Origin: Thermococcus sp. | Lineage (GTDB): Archaea > Methanobacteriota_B > Thermococci > Thermococcales > Thermococcaceae | Assembly: GCA_027075325.1 (NCBI GenBank) | Contig: JALTBN010000091.1 | Span: 104,592-168,591, forward strand | Reading direction: 5' to 3' | DNA: 64,000 bases | Shown here: positions 45,701-51,990 of the stretch, piece by piece | How positions within the stretch are numbered: the first letter of the stretch is position 1 | Layout of the letters: each line of letters opens with the position of its first letter | Position numbers and translations under genes: made by a program | Notes under the pieces: model-generated | Seen by the model: only the letters and a program-made list of their open reading frames with translations | What the model was told of the DNA's origin: nothing | Databases searched by the model: none

Positions 45701-47814
45701 AGGGCATCGTCGCCGTAGTGGAACGTCAGGTAAACCCAAGAGTCCATCGAGACGTCGAGGTACTCACCGACCGCTCCGTAGCCCTCCGAAGGCGCTGGTC
45801 TCTCCCCCGGGGAAACGCCCCTTAGCATGCAGTTTCCGGGGCACGTTGCATCTGCCTGAACCCCGTTTATCACGTTCGAGCTCAGCGAGCCGTTGAACTC
45901 GTCGACGACACCTATGGCCCATGCGTTTTCCTCGGAGAGGTTAGTGCTGAGGTCGTTGTTGTGGACTGATGAGTCCCCCGCGGTGTAGAGGTAGAGCGCA
46001 TAACCAGAGTTCCCGCCGATACCCGAGATGGCCACGTCGTTGTCGTGGACGACCGATGAGGCCTCGAATACCAGTATCCCGTCAGCGCCGTCCCCCGTGA
46101 CCCTCACCATGTTTCCGTTGACGGTGCTCTCCTTCTCTTCCTCGTAGACGTAGATCCCGATCCCCTGGAAGCCTGAGACGCTTATTCCATTGTTCCTCAC
46201 GGTGTTGTTGCCGCCGTAGCTGAGGTAAACGCCGTAGCGGACGTCCTCGTCACCCTCGGTTATAACCACAGTGTTCCCTTCGACGGTGCAGTTCCCTGCA
46301 TCGTCGATCCAGACACCGATGTTGGAAACGGAGGAGTTTATGGTGAATCCCCTCAGCGTGACGTTGTTTGACTCCACGTAGAAGACTGGCTTCATTCCAT
46401 CGTCCCAGTATGAGCCGTCGCCGCGAACCTCTGCCCCTTCGTCCGTTTCCACCGTGAGGGGCTTGTCTATCTCCACGCTCTCCGGGTAGGTTCCGGCCAG
46501 AACGACGACAGTTCCGTTCTCAAGGGAAGCGTCTATCCCGTCCTGGAGCGGAGTCTCGCTCGGGTTTAGTGTGCCTCCCTCGTACCACCACCCGCTCTCG
46601 TTGACGTAGACAGTTTCCGCTGGAACGGGTGTCGTTGCGGTGTCGTTCACCCACGTCGTGTTCACGTTCCCGCTGGTGTCCTTCGTCAGGATTCCGATCT
46701 CGTGCGTCTCTCCGGGGGAGAGTCCATCAAGTTCCCATTCTTCATCCGTCGTCTCGCCCTGGTATTTCCCGTCTATGTAGACGAGCGCCCCCTCAAAGTC
46801 CCCGTCCTTCGGGTTGTCCCATGTCCAGTGGATGTAGTCCATCCCGACCTCGTGGGTGAGGTTCTCAACGGTTCCCGGTGGCGTCGTATCCTTGGTGAGA
46901 TTCACGTAGAAGTCCACCTGGGCGGTTGCGCTTTCGTCGCCCGCCAGGGCATATACGACGAGGTGGTTCTCTCCCTCCTTAGCGGTTATCGTTGTGTTGG
47001 GGATGAATGTGACGTTCTTGCCCCCGTTGAGGGAGTAGCGCCACTCGTCCACGGGCTTGTTCGCGGTGACGTTTAGGTCTACGGTCGTCGTGTTGTAGGT
47101 CTGCTCCTTGGGGGAGTAAATCGTTATCCGGAGCTTCTCCTCTGCAGGCCTTCCTGGGGTGTACTGCACCGCTATGTCGTCAAAGCACATGTGGGAGTAA
47201 TAGGCAGAGTAATCCCAGCCGCCTATGACGACCTGAAATCTGGTGACGTTCTCCATGGTGTTCGTGTAAACTGTTTTCACGAGGGTTCCGCTCTCCCAGA
47301 ACTCAAAGTGGTCTTTGTAGAGGACTATTTTGAAGGGGACGTAGCTCCTCGGTATCGTCCTGTCCTCGGTTATGCTCTTCCCGGGGTAGCGGTAGGAAAT
47401 CTGATCCGAGGGCCAGCTTATGTAGTGCACAGCAACGAAGCTGTCCGAATCTGCGTCAAGGATTTTCACGAGCATCTCGGCAGTCTCTGGGTCTGTGAAC
47501 TTCCAGTTCCCGGAGAGCGTTATTGAGCTCCAGCTGTCTATCTCGATTGGCCTGCTGACCAGCGTCGCGTGGCCGTTGTCCCAGCCTCCGTGGCCGTAGG
47601 TAATGAACTGTGCCTCACCGTTGGCTTCGGTGTAGGAATTGCCGCTCCCGACAACATCTTCGGTCCACTTCGTCGTGTCCAAGCTGTTGTCGTTGAAATC
47701 GTCGTAGAAGACGTAGTTCCCATCGGCGGTTGCGACGTGCATGACGCCCACGAAGCCAACGTTCAGATAGGAAGCCAGCAGCAGGTAGATGATGAAAATG
47801 GACGCCTTTCTCAT
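33742..47814 (-). CDS. Giant multidomain surface protein (4,690 residues)
   Basis: Predicted layout: signal peptide (1-30); jelly-roll/LamG-like domain (about 33-240, VFYDDFNDNSLDTTKWTED to FDDIAVQY); Ig-like and FN3-like modules (250-400); right-handed beta-helix with carbohydrate-binding/NosD-type repeats (about 400-660); eleven Ig-like repeats opening with PTPENGS-type motifs (about 770-2330); a second, longer beta-helix (about 2560-3410) interrupted by a jelly-roll insert (about 2975-3140); a C-terminal region with CARDB-like strands, a Lys/Glu helical stretch and Ig-like folds; then a Thr/Pro/Ser-rich stalk, one membrane helix (ALIGALLVLLVVYLY) and RRR. It is therefore anchored in the membrane and projects outward. 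The ATG overlaps the stop of the paralog upstream (ATGA). Function unknown: an adhesin, sheath or polysaccharide-binding role is inference. Confidence 0.9.
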   Translation of the reverse strand: MRKASIFIIYLLLASYLNVGFVGVMHVATADGNYVFYDDFNDNSLDTTKWTEDVVGSGNSYTEANGEAQFITYGHGGWDNGHATLVSRPIEIDSWSSITLSGNWKFTDPETAEMLVKILDADSDSFVAVHYISWPSDQISYRYPGKSITEDRTIPRSYVPFKIVLYKDHFEFWESGTLVKTVYTNTMENVTRFQVVIGGWDYSAYYSHMCFDDIAVQYTPGRPAEEKLRITIYSPKEQTYNTTTVDLNVTANKPVDEWRYSLNGGKNVTFIPNTTITAKEGENHLVVYALAGDESATAQVDFYVNLTKDTTPPGTVENLTHEVGMDYIHWTWDNPKDGDFEGALVYIDGKYQGETTDEEWELDGLSPGETHEIGILTKDTSGNVNTTWVNDTATTPVPAETVYVNESGWWYEGGTLNPSETPLQDGIDASLENGTVVVLAGTYPESVEIDKPLTVETDEGAEVRGDGSYWDDGMKPVFYVESNNVTLRGFTINSSVSNIGVWIDDAGNCTVEGNTVVITEGDEDVRYGVYLSYGGNNTVRNNGISVSGFQGIGIYVYEEEKESTVNGNMVRVTGDGADGILVFEASSVVHDNDVAISGIGGNSGYALYLYTAGDSSVHNNDLSTNLSEENAWAIGVVDEFNGSLSSNVINGVQADATCPGNCMLRGVSPGERPAPSEGYGAVGEYLDVSMDSWVYLTFHYGDDALAGLEEDTLRVWLFNENWTLEGTSDHQLDTSKNLVGANLTQSGIFAPLAQEEADTTPPSLSFVSPTPENGSLVDYSHVVFYIASNENLSSVTLELDGVNHTMAGSGKDWSYEADVPDGGHTFRAYGQDLAGNNGTSEERSFEVDTEGPAYSNVGQNPDGIPPGGSVQIYAFWSDLHLMKAELYSNITGSWEETDEAFFEGTEGWSNFSISMDEPGLYCWYIVAIDRAGNTNQTPAQCFEVYSPPEITSYSPESPVESYVGDSVTFTLTANQPVNVTWYIGDAEVYREENVLTSSYTNSTAQEGEYSVTAVAENENGSDSVSWTWYVYPKQGFSIGFTEPTPEDGAMLNVRSVTVNVTSSRDLDNATLEWNGVNYTMGGSGKSWWAVMANLADGAYTFRVYGSADGVVNRTEARTVEVDATPPELLDAGQSSSEVLEGDSLRIFARWSDSHLEDAVLWSNTTLADGVFIWEKTPLEIVDGWSNWTIETSADMAGKTFCWYIVANDTFGNENEMERLCFKVEERLRIVSFSPEAGEVTVWDNESASFSVALNKVANVSWFVNGSEVLSDEGLSSEYTNSSLIPGVWNVSVTASNGNGEVSHWWLMRVGKADTTPPELWFVPPTPENGSFVNTSWATINVTASEDLLQAVLELDGVNHTMTCSGREWKYESDLPDGTHTIVVYGEDMAGNWGRSEKRTFTVDTKPPKGWFEAPTPENGSFTGSGVVTFKLISDEELEDVTLYIDGKDYEMSGGGTEWTLELTLPDGVHTFHAEFHDLADNFNRTGEMGFMIDTTPPKLAFLPPTPKNGSITGESRVTFVLASDEPLSSATLHLDGNDYEMAGSGTEWSLTLDLGDGIHEFYAKASDLAGNSNSTAPVSFEVDTTPPVLTLVPPTPENGSLLMTSTITVNVSSNENLSSAVLEIDGREVPMSGEGTEWSLTLNVSDGGHELRVYGYDRAGNLGSSPERSFEVDTVPPVIDLVEPTPEWGSTLNRSIVTFSISSSEPLRAAVLVLDGEEYPMAGSGESWSVTLMVGDGHHGFHVIGTDLAGNNGTSEKRVFTVDTTAPSIEFISPTPRNGSLLNTHSVVVSIVSDEDLEEAVLELDGVNYTMKGIMRGWYLSLTLPDGRHRIQVYGTDTVGNRGVSDWLVFTVDTTPPEATFITPTPENGSITGSSQVESRLGANEDLSAATLYLDGIDYPMTKHNSYWTVTLTVADGEHTFYAEVRDEAGNTGLTEARTFTSDTMPPLLSFVQPTPENGSLVGSRWLWIAVNSSENLSTAVLEFDGQNHTMMGGGRHWHINILASSDGKHSFRAYGTDRAGNTGASEPRVIEIDSRPPSVQENLVNLTVTSRRGELVYAKAERENVAGVLLNVTEEHPGWYEVDFNPDASTPQEGWYRLSAGSYGSGSPFFIEFNTSEVGYVIYYIVVSDSLGNWGYSSYFFLTVEDTTPPAKITQFGANVFVGGAEVWWINPTDDDFNHTELWINGTLIGNFTGEPGSISSYLAYLTVGETYNISVVPVDRYGNRGSASWRLVSVPYPSLSSAHYSRPTPENGTILPANTSNVTVSVSSEDKLGSCRIVWDGMAYSAPVKTKWLTYIDERGKKHSKLIYTCEKTFFGHLNGNHSFSAIVSDGYGHWRSLEERHVTVAWPCFEGCSLEITSPEPESNVMSLLVPINFTMETNALPVGYELVIEAIGYDARISPNVTYSWEGDKLSLSGSYLLDLRPFIKELKKAGEKGEPLDVLLIARGSCGRSLSAETAFRVCSGNERSRLKVELKDEVRPGEAVVPVVNVEDPNGNFEGVYISINGDPYVEYESGMDIARNLTPYTTNLVRVKAVDSCRATTVETFRIAVEGPPVSGDWVVNNAQSCDGREYTVNGSLLVTGSGSLELRGCKIHLLGGKVEVNGTLRVREGSLIEGSSISLFGSGGTLQVEDSELRGFRGGTFGGTASFTASHLVGNFNFSSSAVSIADSDVEGGVIASGSLSVSESVFHGGSGLKYIRPHWNSPGTLSIVNSTFRNNERGLSFVGTFPGMTWNVRNILIENNRYCGLYLEETSGQYSQQTLRNATIRHNGIGVCARGGGMRLENSAVYSNGERNFDLDLNRGWMFLEDSIVNGSRYAFIARNVGGIEIWDTNVSGSVSPYPTYFILHVGSGKKVTVTDGKASDFYAYVNGELLLKDYTVEKGGVEVRANGTLRIEDTDGIPATSPADRDASVLRNVTVEGLANSSITILNSKLENSHVGTVSREALIRGCLVNGGGLGLSTTLGWSRRNTEILEEPIGNDSAWFYSTEEPAEDWIYTASGEGMSSGEEPFYANSYKSHFTAGTEVGQFTDLYLKKVVTLDKLPVQAWLNYYAVSGVEIYVNGRKVVDKLDHEAQLSYTYGWGGGGITAHPLMELVDIAGYLRSGENVIAVHVRSPNRYPYLDLGAFKATLVVVEGMAGLTDSVVNGEVSGGSARLIIARDRINGNVGFSMYSRVLISDSAVHGSVKASGRLEVIGSNVTGDGNGRGIWVDGLFSVLINESSIEGFGEGTHLNPMGSTGSLEVYSSSIENSGVGLWVYNATVEVRGNYFMKNGRGMVLDKTAGLVRNNLIAGNGDGIDVYAYGGGALYIDHNTITGGGTGVSFRYGNGGRVMLSNNLIQDNDVGMLFNGSASVAMENNSLINAKGIHVIWNPSPMSMENTDWGGHVPVKVENHPKGIMYTANGEESEDYDILCDIGSLSLGNTVETGSDWGSSLLGAFLAVYPSEKGVVKGVVTLAGSARSRSPIVKVNYTLLYNGTEKLIGNVSPDTYEYSDFITFDMVAENLTGVGFFRFTTQNAEGTKVSAVRRVYFGNAEVKIDDFSVSHPTAVYVYRRDPNYYGTAMPYDERFANVTVTLRNTGDLMGVVKVELVLPGYIERHTGRVSMLVAVPAGMSGKFHALIPITVYDPLKMKWDPMPDELPADHRIPMDIRVYDMDGVLRDEELTEISFDLGPVFKIVSYDATVYPRSWCQHNRNKCHVKNYGLNSYTYDGDGDGNLEAAESHHFDLVIKNVGDEAVYLKSLNVRDCIPEPDPYYSNKILKQNSVTLLGGGDYTFMVDVRSKNLTRLTKPGEKRWVYGAWMPWWFDAPPRFIPPVNFSGSYLNTVYVIYRPVENDQPYGGYYTTFPINYKKTPVKALNKTFVPFTEMVGPVQVDVLGINGNKTYLRLKNTNDNVYYSYYAEGDYDMNPEGYVWYHTIPPGFEFKAIADHSREPGTVIPHYRVTVGVEYSLLFNELELIAIGAEGALKVYDIDVPLEAIVMGIVKASLKITNIVENLDFPDDKTIEEYSKSSSSPQVNNMLINDNTTVVPLTLDDFARWEKEYGMTKGYYYNLTHFSDIPMDAKIAVLTKLAKAIATDDDLQILLLETVLEVVDNDVANEIYKAVKTAQNGGPSAQDEVNAGLDEIKKQVKKQLVKYLKEQIKKQKSFQELDPKEQEKALKKSGKSIAAALDTFEKMGEWAFYNIYAVLTQPNPMSIQVLDPPANYTVKAKKMDTAIVLGGEGGNLDGWGNVSLTFGNPDVYRAEYVVPTPVTKVGPLFNGTFESMRLEISGSGNGTVNGSLRMEIRPDPRNASMVFALFRNERFASAFIAPYMAKIDSFSSEIENGTVVITATGELAALPEDREIEISMNIGRLFTNATIVRKGHYRGAVELKPAFGIDPSKVQTSVGGSVKTLTGRTKDGSLVVISSENGTPELPEITINPTTLYAGGAISVRISRPCPVEWFIANLSGSGLIVGTEGLKPGNYTLTVSCPYGNTSVEENFSVRLLPRPVVKKTASGEIVSSGGNEWIRVITSTDLYRVYLLPAGPVEGMLAVYEKPGKVEGYTVYALFNVSHPANWSVSSAALRFRIPKEWLRENNVSPEEVILLRYSGEWEEFNPLMEGEDLRYVYYKASVPGLSLFAVAKRTSAHPPETNGTTETTTTPSPTETQGTSTTETPTGPGTAGGADWPYYALIGALLVLLVVYLYRRR
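40900..45560 (-). repeat. Tandem Ig-like repeats encoding PTPENGS modules
   Basis: Eleven copies of a module of about 85-100 residues are encoded, each beginning with a variant of PTPENGS (PTPEDGA, PTPKNGS, PTPEWGS, PTPRNGS, PTPENGT also occur), then a strand ending in LDGVNYTM-type text, DGxHTFxxYGxDxAGN and a closing DTTPP. The copies are clearly related but diverged at DNA level, so they are old duplications rather than recent slippage. They form the presumed rod between the two beta-helix parts. Confidence 0.85.
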
Positions 47815-48641
47815 TTCTTCTTCCTCCTAATGACCGATATCATGATTGGGAGAAACGCGATGATTCCAGGGCCGCAGATTCCTTTGCCCGATGAAGCGCT
47901 GTCCGTCGGGCTGGAGCTTGCCCTGGTCTCACTCGAACTGCCGGTGGCTGCGGGGGTCGTTTCACTTGGGGTGCCCGTGATGACCGGCTCGTAGCTCACG
48001 CCCACATCGTCGAAATAGACGTGGGAGACTAAGGGTGAAGCATCCCAGCCGCCTATCGTGAGCCTTATCCTCCCGGCGTTCTTCATGCAGTCAGTTGCGA
48101 TGGTCGTAACCAGTTTTCCACTCTCCCAGAACTCGAAGCGGTCGGGGTAAACCACCAGCTTGAACGGGGCGTACTCCGTGGGTATCTCCCTGCCCTCGCT
48201 CTTTGAAGCGTTGCCGTACCTGTAGGTTATCTTCGGCCCGTTCCAGCTCACGTAGTGTACCCAGAGATGCTGGCCCTTTGCCGGGCCGTCGATGCCCATG
48301 ACCATCTCCGCGGTGTGCGGGTCGGTAAACTTCCACCTGCCGGTGATCGTTATCGACCTCCAGTTTCCCAGCTCTATCCATCTGCTCACGAGCGCTGAGT
48401 GCCCCTTTTCCCAGCCCCCGTGCCCGAAGACGACAAATTCCGCCTCTCCGTTCTTCTCCGCAAAGGAGTTCCCGCTCCCCACGACATCCTCTGTCCACTT
48501 GGACGTGTCGAGGCCCCCACCATTGAAATCGTCGTAAAACGCGTAGTTCTCTGCTTGGACAGCGTGCAGAACGCCAATGAATCCCCAGCTTAGGTAAGTG
48601 CCTAAAAGAACACAAATCAAAAATAGAGCACGCTTCCTCAT
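47811..48641 (-). CDS. CGP-CTERM surface protein, paralog of the giant protein N-terminus
   Basis: A 276-residue secreted protein: signal peptide (1-30), a jelly-roll/LamG-like domain (about 31-225) that is closely similar to residues 30-245 of the downstream giant (shared YDDFN, TKWTEDVVGSGNS, GHGGW, RWKFTDP-type and FEFWESG segments), a Ser/Thr-rich stalk, and the C-terminal tripartite anchor CGPGIIAFLPIMISVIRRKKK broken into Cys-Gly-Pro, a hydrophobic helix and a basic end. That is the Thermococcales CGP-CTERM sorting signal. ATG 48641 has GGGGTGAGG upstream. It is co-transcribed with the giant gene. Confidence 0.9.
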   Translation of the reverse strand: MRKRALFLICVLLGTYLSWGFIGVLHAVQAENYAFYDDFNGGGLDTSKWTEDVVGSGNSFAEKNGEAEFVVFGHGGWEKGHSALVSRWIELGNWRSITITGRWKFTDPHTAEMVMGIDGPAKGQHLWVHYVSWNGPKITYRYGNASKSEGREIPTEYAPFKLVVYPDRFEFWESGKLVTTIATDCMKNAGRIRLTIGGWDASPLVSHVYFDDVGVSYEPVITGTPSETTPAATGSSSETRASSSPTDSASSGKGICGPGIIAFLPIMISVIRRKKK

Positions 48642-48688
48642 CTTCCTCACCCCGTTGAAGAAGAGCCTGGGCCGCAAGAGTCGTGAAC

Positions 48689-48718
48689 AAAAAACTTATT
48701 TGAGCCCGCAGTCCGGGC
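48689..48718 (-). terminator. Hairpin followed by T-run
   Basis: On the minus strand GCCCG (48718-48714), a 5-base loop and CGGGC (48708-48704) form a stem, followed after 9 bases by six T (48694-48689). It lies 134 bases after the DUF3216-like stop and 48 bases before the CGP-CTERM start. It could end the upstream transcript or act inside the leader of the surface-protein operon. Archaea do not need hairpins for termination, so this is tentative. Confidence 0.35.
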
Positions 48719-48852
48719 CCTCCTCACACTACGGTATCATGCCTTAAAATACGCTCTCATGCTATAATAAGTTTTTGGTGAATTTCCAAAATGTCGAAAA
48801 ACCTTCAATAGGCGTTTCTTACTCACATAAGCCCCATACTGTCCACTACATC

Positions 48853-49158
48853 TCACTCGGTTTCCTCAAGATAGGGGATCCGCGGCTTCCTGAACTGCTC
48901 GTCCAGCTCTTCCCTCCTGGCTTTTATTCTCTCGTAGAGCGCTTCCACCTGCTCTTTCTCCGGATACTTCCCCCTCAACGCTGTCAGCACTCCCTCCAAA
49001 AAGCCCAGTATCGAGACCTCTATGAACTCCTCCCCTCTCTTGCTCTCCAGTCCGTCGTTGAGCGCCATGAACGAGTCAAGCCTCGCGATGAGTGCCCTTT
49101 CGTCGAGCTTTTCAAGCAACTCCCTAACCTCTTCAACCTCCGGAACTTCAACCTTCAT
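48853..49158 (-). CDS. DUF3216-like small helical protein
   Basis: A 101-residue, acidic, wholly helical protein (starts MKVEVPEVEEVRELLEKLDE) without membrane segments or cysteines. It resembles the Thermococcales-restricted family I remember as DUF3216; this is not verified. GGAGGTGAT precedes the ATG, and it starts 16 bases after the TatD-family stop, so the two form one operon. Confidence 0.65.
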   Translation of the reverse strand: MKVEVPEVEEVRELLEKLDERALIARLDSFMALNDGLESKRGEEFIEVSILGFLEGVLTALRGKYPEKEQVEALYERIKARREELDEQFRKPRIPYLEETE

Positions 49159-49174
49159 TCTATCACCTCCTTCC

Positions 49175-49933
49175 TCAGAGTCTCAACCCAAAAAACCTGA
49201 CCGCGTTTCTTTCGGTGGCCTTCTCAACTTCTTCGAACTCAATGCCTTTGACCTCTGCTATCCTCCTAACCGCATACTCCACGTTCCAGGGGCAGTTCTT
49301 CTCTCCTTTGTAGGGGCTCATATAGGGCGAATCGGTCTCAACAACGATGCTTTCGAGCGGCAGGGCCTCGGCCGCTTCTTTAACCTCCGGGATGAAGTCT
49401 ATCCCGGTGTTTATGCCGATGATGTGACCGTTCTCGGCTATCTCAAGTGCGAGCTCCTTCGGCCCGCTGTAGGAGTGGAAGTAAGCCCTAACGCCGGCCC
49501 GCTGAATCGCCTCGAAGACCTCCCGTTCGGCATCGCGCGCGTGAAGAACAACCGGAAGGCCTAACTCAACGGCCAGGCTGAGGAAGTGGTGGAAAATCTC
49601 CCGCTGGTTCCTCCTCTCCTCCTCTGTCTTCGCGTAGTAGAAGTCAAGCCCTATCTCACCGAGGGCGACGATCTCGTTAGCGTGCTCGCGGATGAAGTCT
49701 TCAACCTTCCTGACCTTCTCCCAGTTGCCCCTTCTCGCTTCGTTAGGCGCGTAGCCAAGGGTCGGGAAGATGAAGCCGAAGTGTGGCTTTAACAGCTCCC
49801 AGCTCTTCCAGACGTGGAACTTTCTGTACTCCGTTATCGAATCAACGACCGCTCTGAGGTGCTTCCTGCTCTCCTCGACGACTTCTCCGGCCTTCCCCTT
49901 GAACATCTCGATGTGAGCGTGGGCGTCTATCAT
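49175..49933 (-). CDS. TatD-family metal-dependent hydrolase/DNase
   Basis: A 252-residue TIM-barrel amidohydrolase. The metal-site motifs are in order: DAHAHIE (start), GEIGLDF, LHARD, YFHSYSG and ETDSPYMSP. TatD enzymes act as 3'-5' exonucleases or DNases; the physiological role here is unknown. There are 56 bases to the divergent ferritin-like gene. Confidence 0.9.
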   Translation of the reverse strand: MIDAHAHIEMFKGKAGEVVEESRKHLRAVVDSITEYRKFHVWKSWELLKPHFGFIFPTLGYAPNEARRGNWEKVRKVEDFIREHANEIVALGEIGLDFYYAKTEEERRNQREIFHHFLSLAVELGLPVVLHARDAEREVFEAIQRAGVRAYFHSYSGPKELALEIAENGHIIGINTGIDFIPEVKEAAEALPLESIVVETDSPYMSPYKGEKNCPWNVEYAVRRIAEVKGIEFEEVEKATERNAVRFFGLRL

Positions 49934-50001
49934 GGTGGGGAGTTAAGGCGGGGGTAGAAAAGCTTTTCTGGTGATGGACAGTAGTTATCATGTGGGGTGT
50001 T

Positions 50002-50964
50002 ATGTCACACCTGTCGCCTGAACTCAAGAAGTACATGGAGAGGGTTATTGAGGCCCTGGGAGACCGGCCTGTTAAGGAGATACTGAGCTATGCCATCTTC
50101 AACGAGCGAGACGAGGTTGAATACTACCGTAAGTTAGCGGAGCACGCTGACAGGGAGAGCATAAAAGCTCTCTTCATCCAGATGGCCGACGAGAGCCAGG
50201 AGCACCACGACAGGCTCTACTCGCTCTTCAAGAAGCTCTACCCCGAGGAGGAACCCGTGAAGGTGGACGCGCCCCCAGTTGAGGTCGCTCCGTTCTACCC
50301 GGAGTTCGAGACCGTGGAGGATTACCTCTCCGCCCTGGAGTACTGCATGCAGAGCGAGCTTTTTGCCCAGCAGACCTACGAGCTCCTCTCCCAGAAGGCA
50401 ACGCGCGAGGATTCGCGGGTTCTCTTCGCCCAGCTCGCGGAGATGGAGAAAAACCACTACGAACGCCTTAAAAAGGCCTATGACCTCCTCGCCAGCTTCA
50501 AAGCGAGAAAAATGCTCCCCGAGGACATCTCGCCTGGAGGTTATCTCTTCCCCGATAAAATCAAGGCCCGCTACATGCTCCTCGACCTGATGAGGAAGGG
50601 GCTTAAACCCTACGTCTTCAGCAGGGACCCGCCGAAGAAGCTCCTTGAGTGGTTCAAGCGTGAGGACATCAACGCGGTCTGGATAAGCTCCGCGCCCGTT
50701 AAGGGAGCAATGACCTCTAAATCCATAATCCACTCTAAGGATGGCCTGGTTGAGATGCTGGGGGATGACAAAGTAGTACTCCTCATTGAGAATTTTGAAG
50801 TGATAGCCGCAAGCGAGGGGTTCCTCAGGGCTTTTGAACTGGTCTCCCCCCTAAGGGACGTGGCTATAGTCTCGAACTCTTACCTCCTGATACACGCCAA
50901 GGAGAACGCCCTGTCCGAGAAGGAGTGGGCAATCCTGGAGTCGGAGCTTGAGGTGATAGACTGA
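50002..50964 (+). CDS. Ferritin-like di-iron domain fused to DUF835
   Basis: A 320-residue fusion. The first half (about 1-165) is a rubrerythrin/ferritin-like four-helix domain with two carboxylate-helix pairs carrying ESQEHH and EMEKNHYE (ExxH type), the pattern of a di-iron site. The second half (about 185-320) is a DUF835 module (DINAVWISSAPV, VVLLIENFEVI, VAIVSNSYLLIH), an archaeal putative signalling domain. ATG 50002 is preferred over 49990 because GGGGTG lies just before it. The combination suggests an oxygen/iron or peroxide sensor-effector (inference). Confidence 0.8.
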   Translation: MSHLSPELKKYMERVIEALGDRPVKEILSYAIFNERDEVEYYRKLAEHADRESIKALFIQMADESQEHHDRLYSLFKKLYPEEEPVKVDAPPVEVAPFYPEFETVEDYLSALEYCMQSELFAQQTYELLSQKATREDSRVLFAQLAEMEKNHYERLKKAYDLLASFKARKMLPEDISPGGYLFPDKIKARYMLLDLMRKGLKPYVFSRDPPKKLLEWFKREDINAVWISSAPVKGAMTSKSIIHSKDGLVEMLGDDKVVLLIENFEVIAASEGFLRAFELVSPLRDVAIVSNSYLLIHAKENALSEKEWAILESELEVID

Positions 50965-50965
50965 C

Positions 50966-51211
50966 CTAGAGCTTCCGCGTCTCCCAGATTACCCTTCCGT
51001 CCTTTCTCACGACCCTCAGGATGCGGTGGTAGGGTATCTGGGCGTCCCCGACGAAAAAGTATCCATGCCCGAGCTCTATCATCCCAACGGGGATTTTCTT
51101 AACGTCCCCGTAGGCTCCGCGGTGCTCGATGACGACGTAGTAATCGCCCTCATTCTCCCGCGGGTCGTACTTGATCTTGGCTAAAACCTCCTTGACGGAG
51201 CCCCTCCGCAT
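50966..51211 (-). CDS. DUF504 / UPF0248 family protein
   Basis: An 81-residue protein matching the archaeal DUF504 (UPF0248) family: MRRGSVKEVLAKIKYDPREN at the start and the closing YHRILRVVRKDGRVIWETR. Poly-A polymerase-associated proteins share the domain; function here unknown. Tandem ATGs at 51211 and 51214 overlap the MBL gene stop, showing coupling to it. Confidence 0.83.
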   Translation of the reverse strand: MRRGSVKEVLAKIKYDPRENEGDYYVVIEHRGAYGDVKKIPVGMIELGHGYFFVGDAQIPYHRILRVVRKDGRVIWETRKL

Positions 51212-51930
51212 CATAGCCACCCCAGAATCTCCGTCAGGTTCTTCCTCCACTCGTCTATGTACCTCCCGTGGCCGGGGAGGCCAAAATCGACCTCGAACTC
51301 CAGAAGTTTCTCCAGACTCTCCTGCAGCTCCCAGCCGTTCCCCGTCGGAAGGTCAATTCTCCCGACGGTGCCGTTGAAAACCGTGTCGCCCGTGAACATG
51401 AGCTTCGTTTCCCTGTCGTCGAGGTAGAGGCACGAGCTCCCGGCGGTGTGGCCCGGTGTGTGGACCAGCTCAAGCTCCAGCGAGCCGATTCCGAGTTTAT
51501 CCCCTTCCTTAAGCCGGATGTCAACCTTCTGGGGCTCGAACTTCCGCCCGTAGGAGTAGGCCAGAATGACGTAATCGTCGCCCTTCTCCAGTGTTTTTGC
51601 TGTTGTCTCGTGGGCCGCGAAGAGGACTTTGGCCCCTTTACTCTCCAGCCACTCCTTTAGAGGCCTGTTTCCCCCCACATGGTCGAAGTGCTCGTGGGTG
51701 TTGAAGATGACGGCTTTTTCCACCCCGTCGAGATAGCCTTCCCTCTCCCAGATTCCGGTGTAGACGTGCCAGTTCACCCCAGTGCCGGTGTCGATTATCA
51801 GAGCTTCCTCGCCGTCCCGCACAAGGTAAATATTGGAGTCCCACGCGATTCCGCGGAGCATCACCGTATGGGGAGGAATCTCAACCGGCACTAATTCGCG
51901 CGGGAACTCCTCTATGGAGCTTATCCTCAC
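51211..51930 (-). CDS. MBL-fold metallo-hydrolase
   Basis: A 239-residue metallo-beta-lactamase-fold enzyme. Metal motifs: NTHEHFDHVGG, HTPGHTAGSS, FTGDTVF and LPGHGRY, a glyoxalase II-like set. Substrate unknown; possible roles include hydroxyacylglutathione-type thioester hydrolysis. The GTG at 51930 is chosen because GGAGGTGA lies just upstream; a longer frame to 51969 lacks such a site. It is coupled to the DUF504 gene. Confidence 0.87.
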   Translation of the reverse strand: MRISSIEEFPRELVPVEIPPHTVMLRGIAWDSNIYLVRDGEEALIIDTGTGVNWHVYTGIWEREGYLDGVEKAVIFNTHEHFDHVGGNRPLKEWLESKGAKVLFAAHETTAKTLEKGDDYVILAYSYGRKFEPQKVDIRLKEGDKLGIGSLELELVHTPGHTAGSSCLYLDDRETKLMFTGDTVFNGTVGRIDLPTGNGWELQESLEKLLEFEVDFGLPGHGRYIDEWRKNLTEILGWL

Positions 51931-51990
51931 ACTTTCACCTCCAAGAAGGGCCCGAGAGGGCCGCCTCATAATCTTTGGGGAGCAGTCCCG

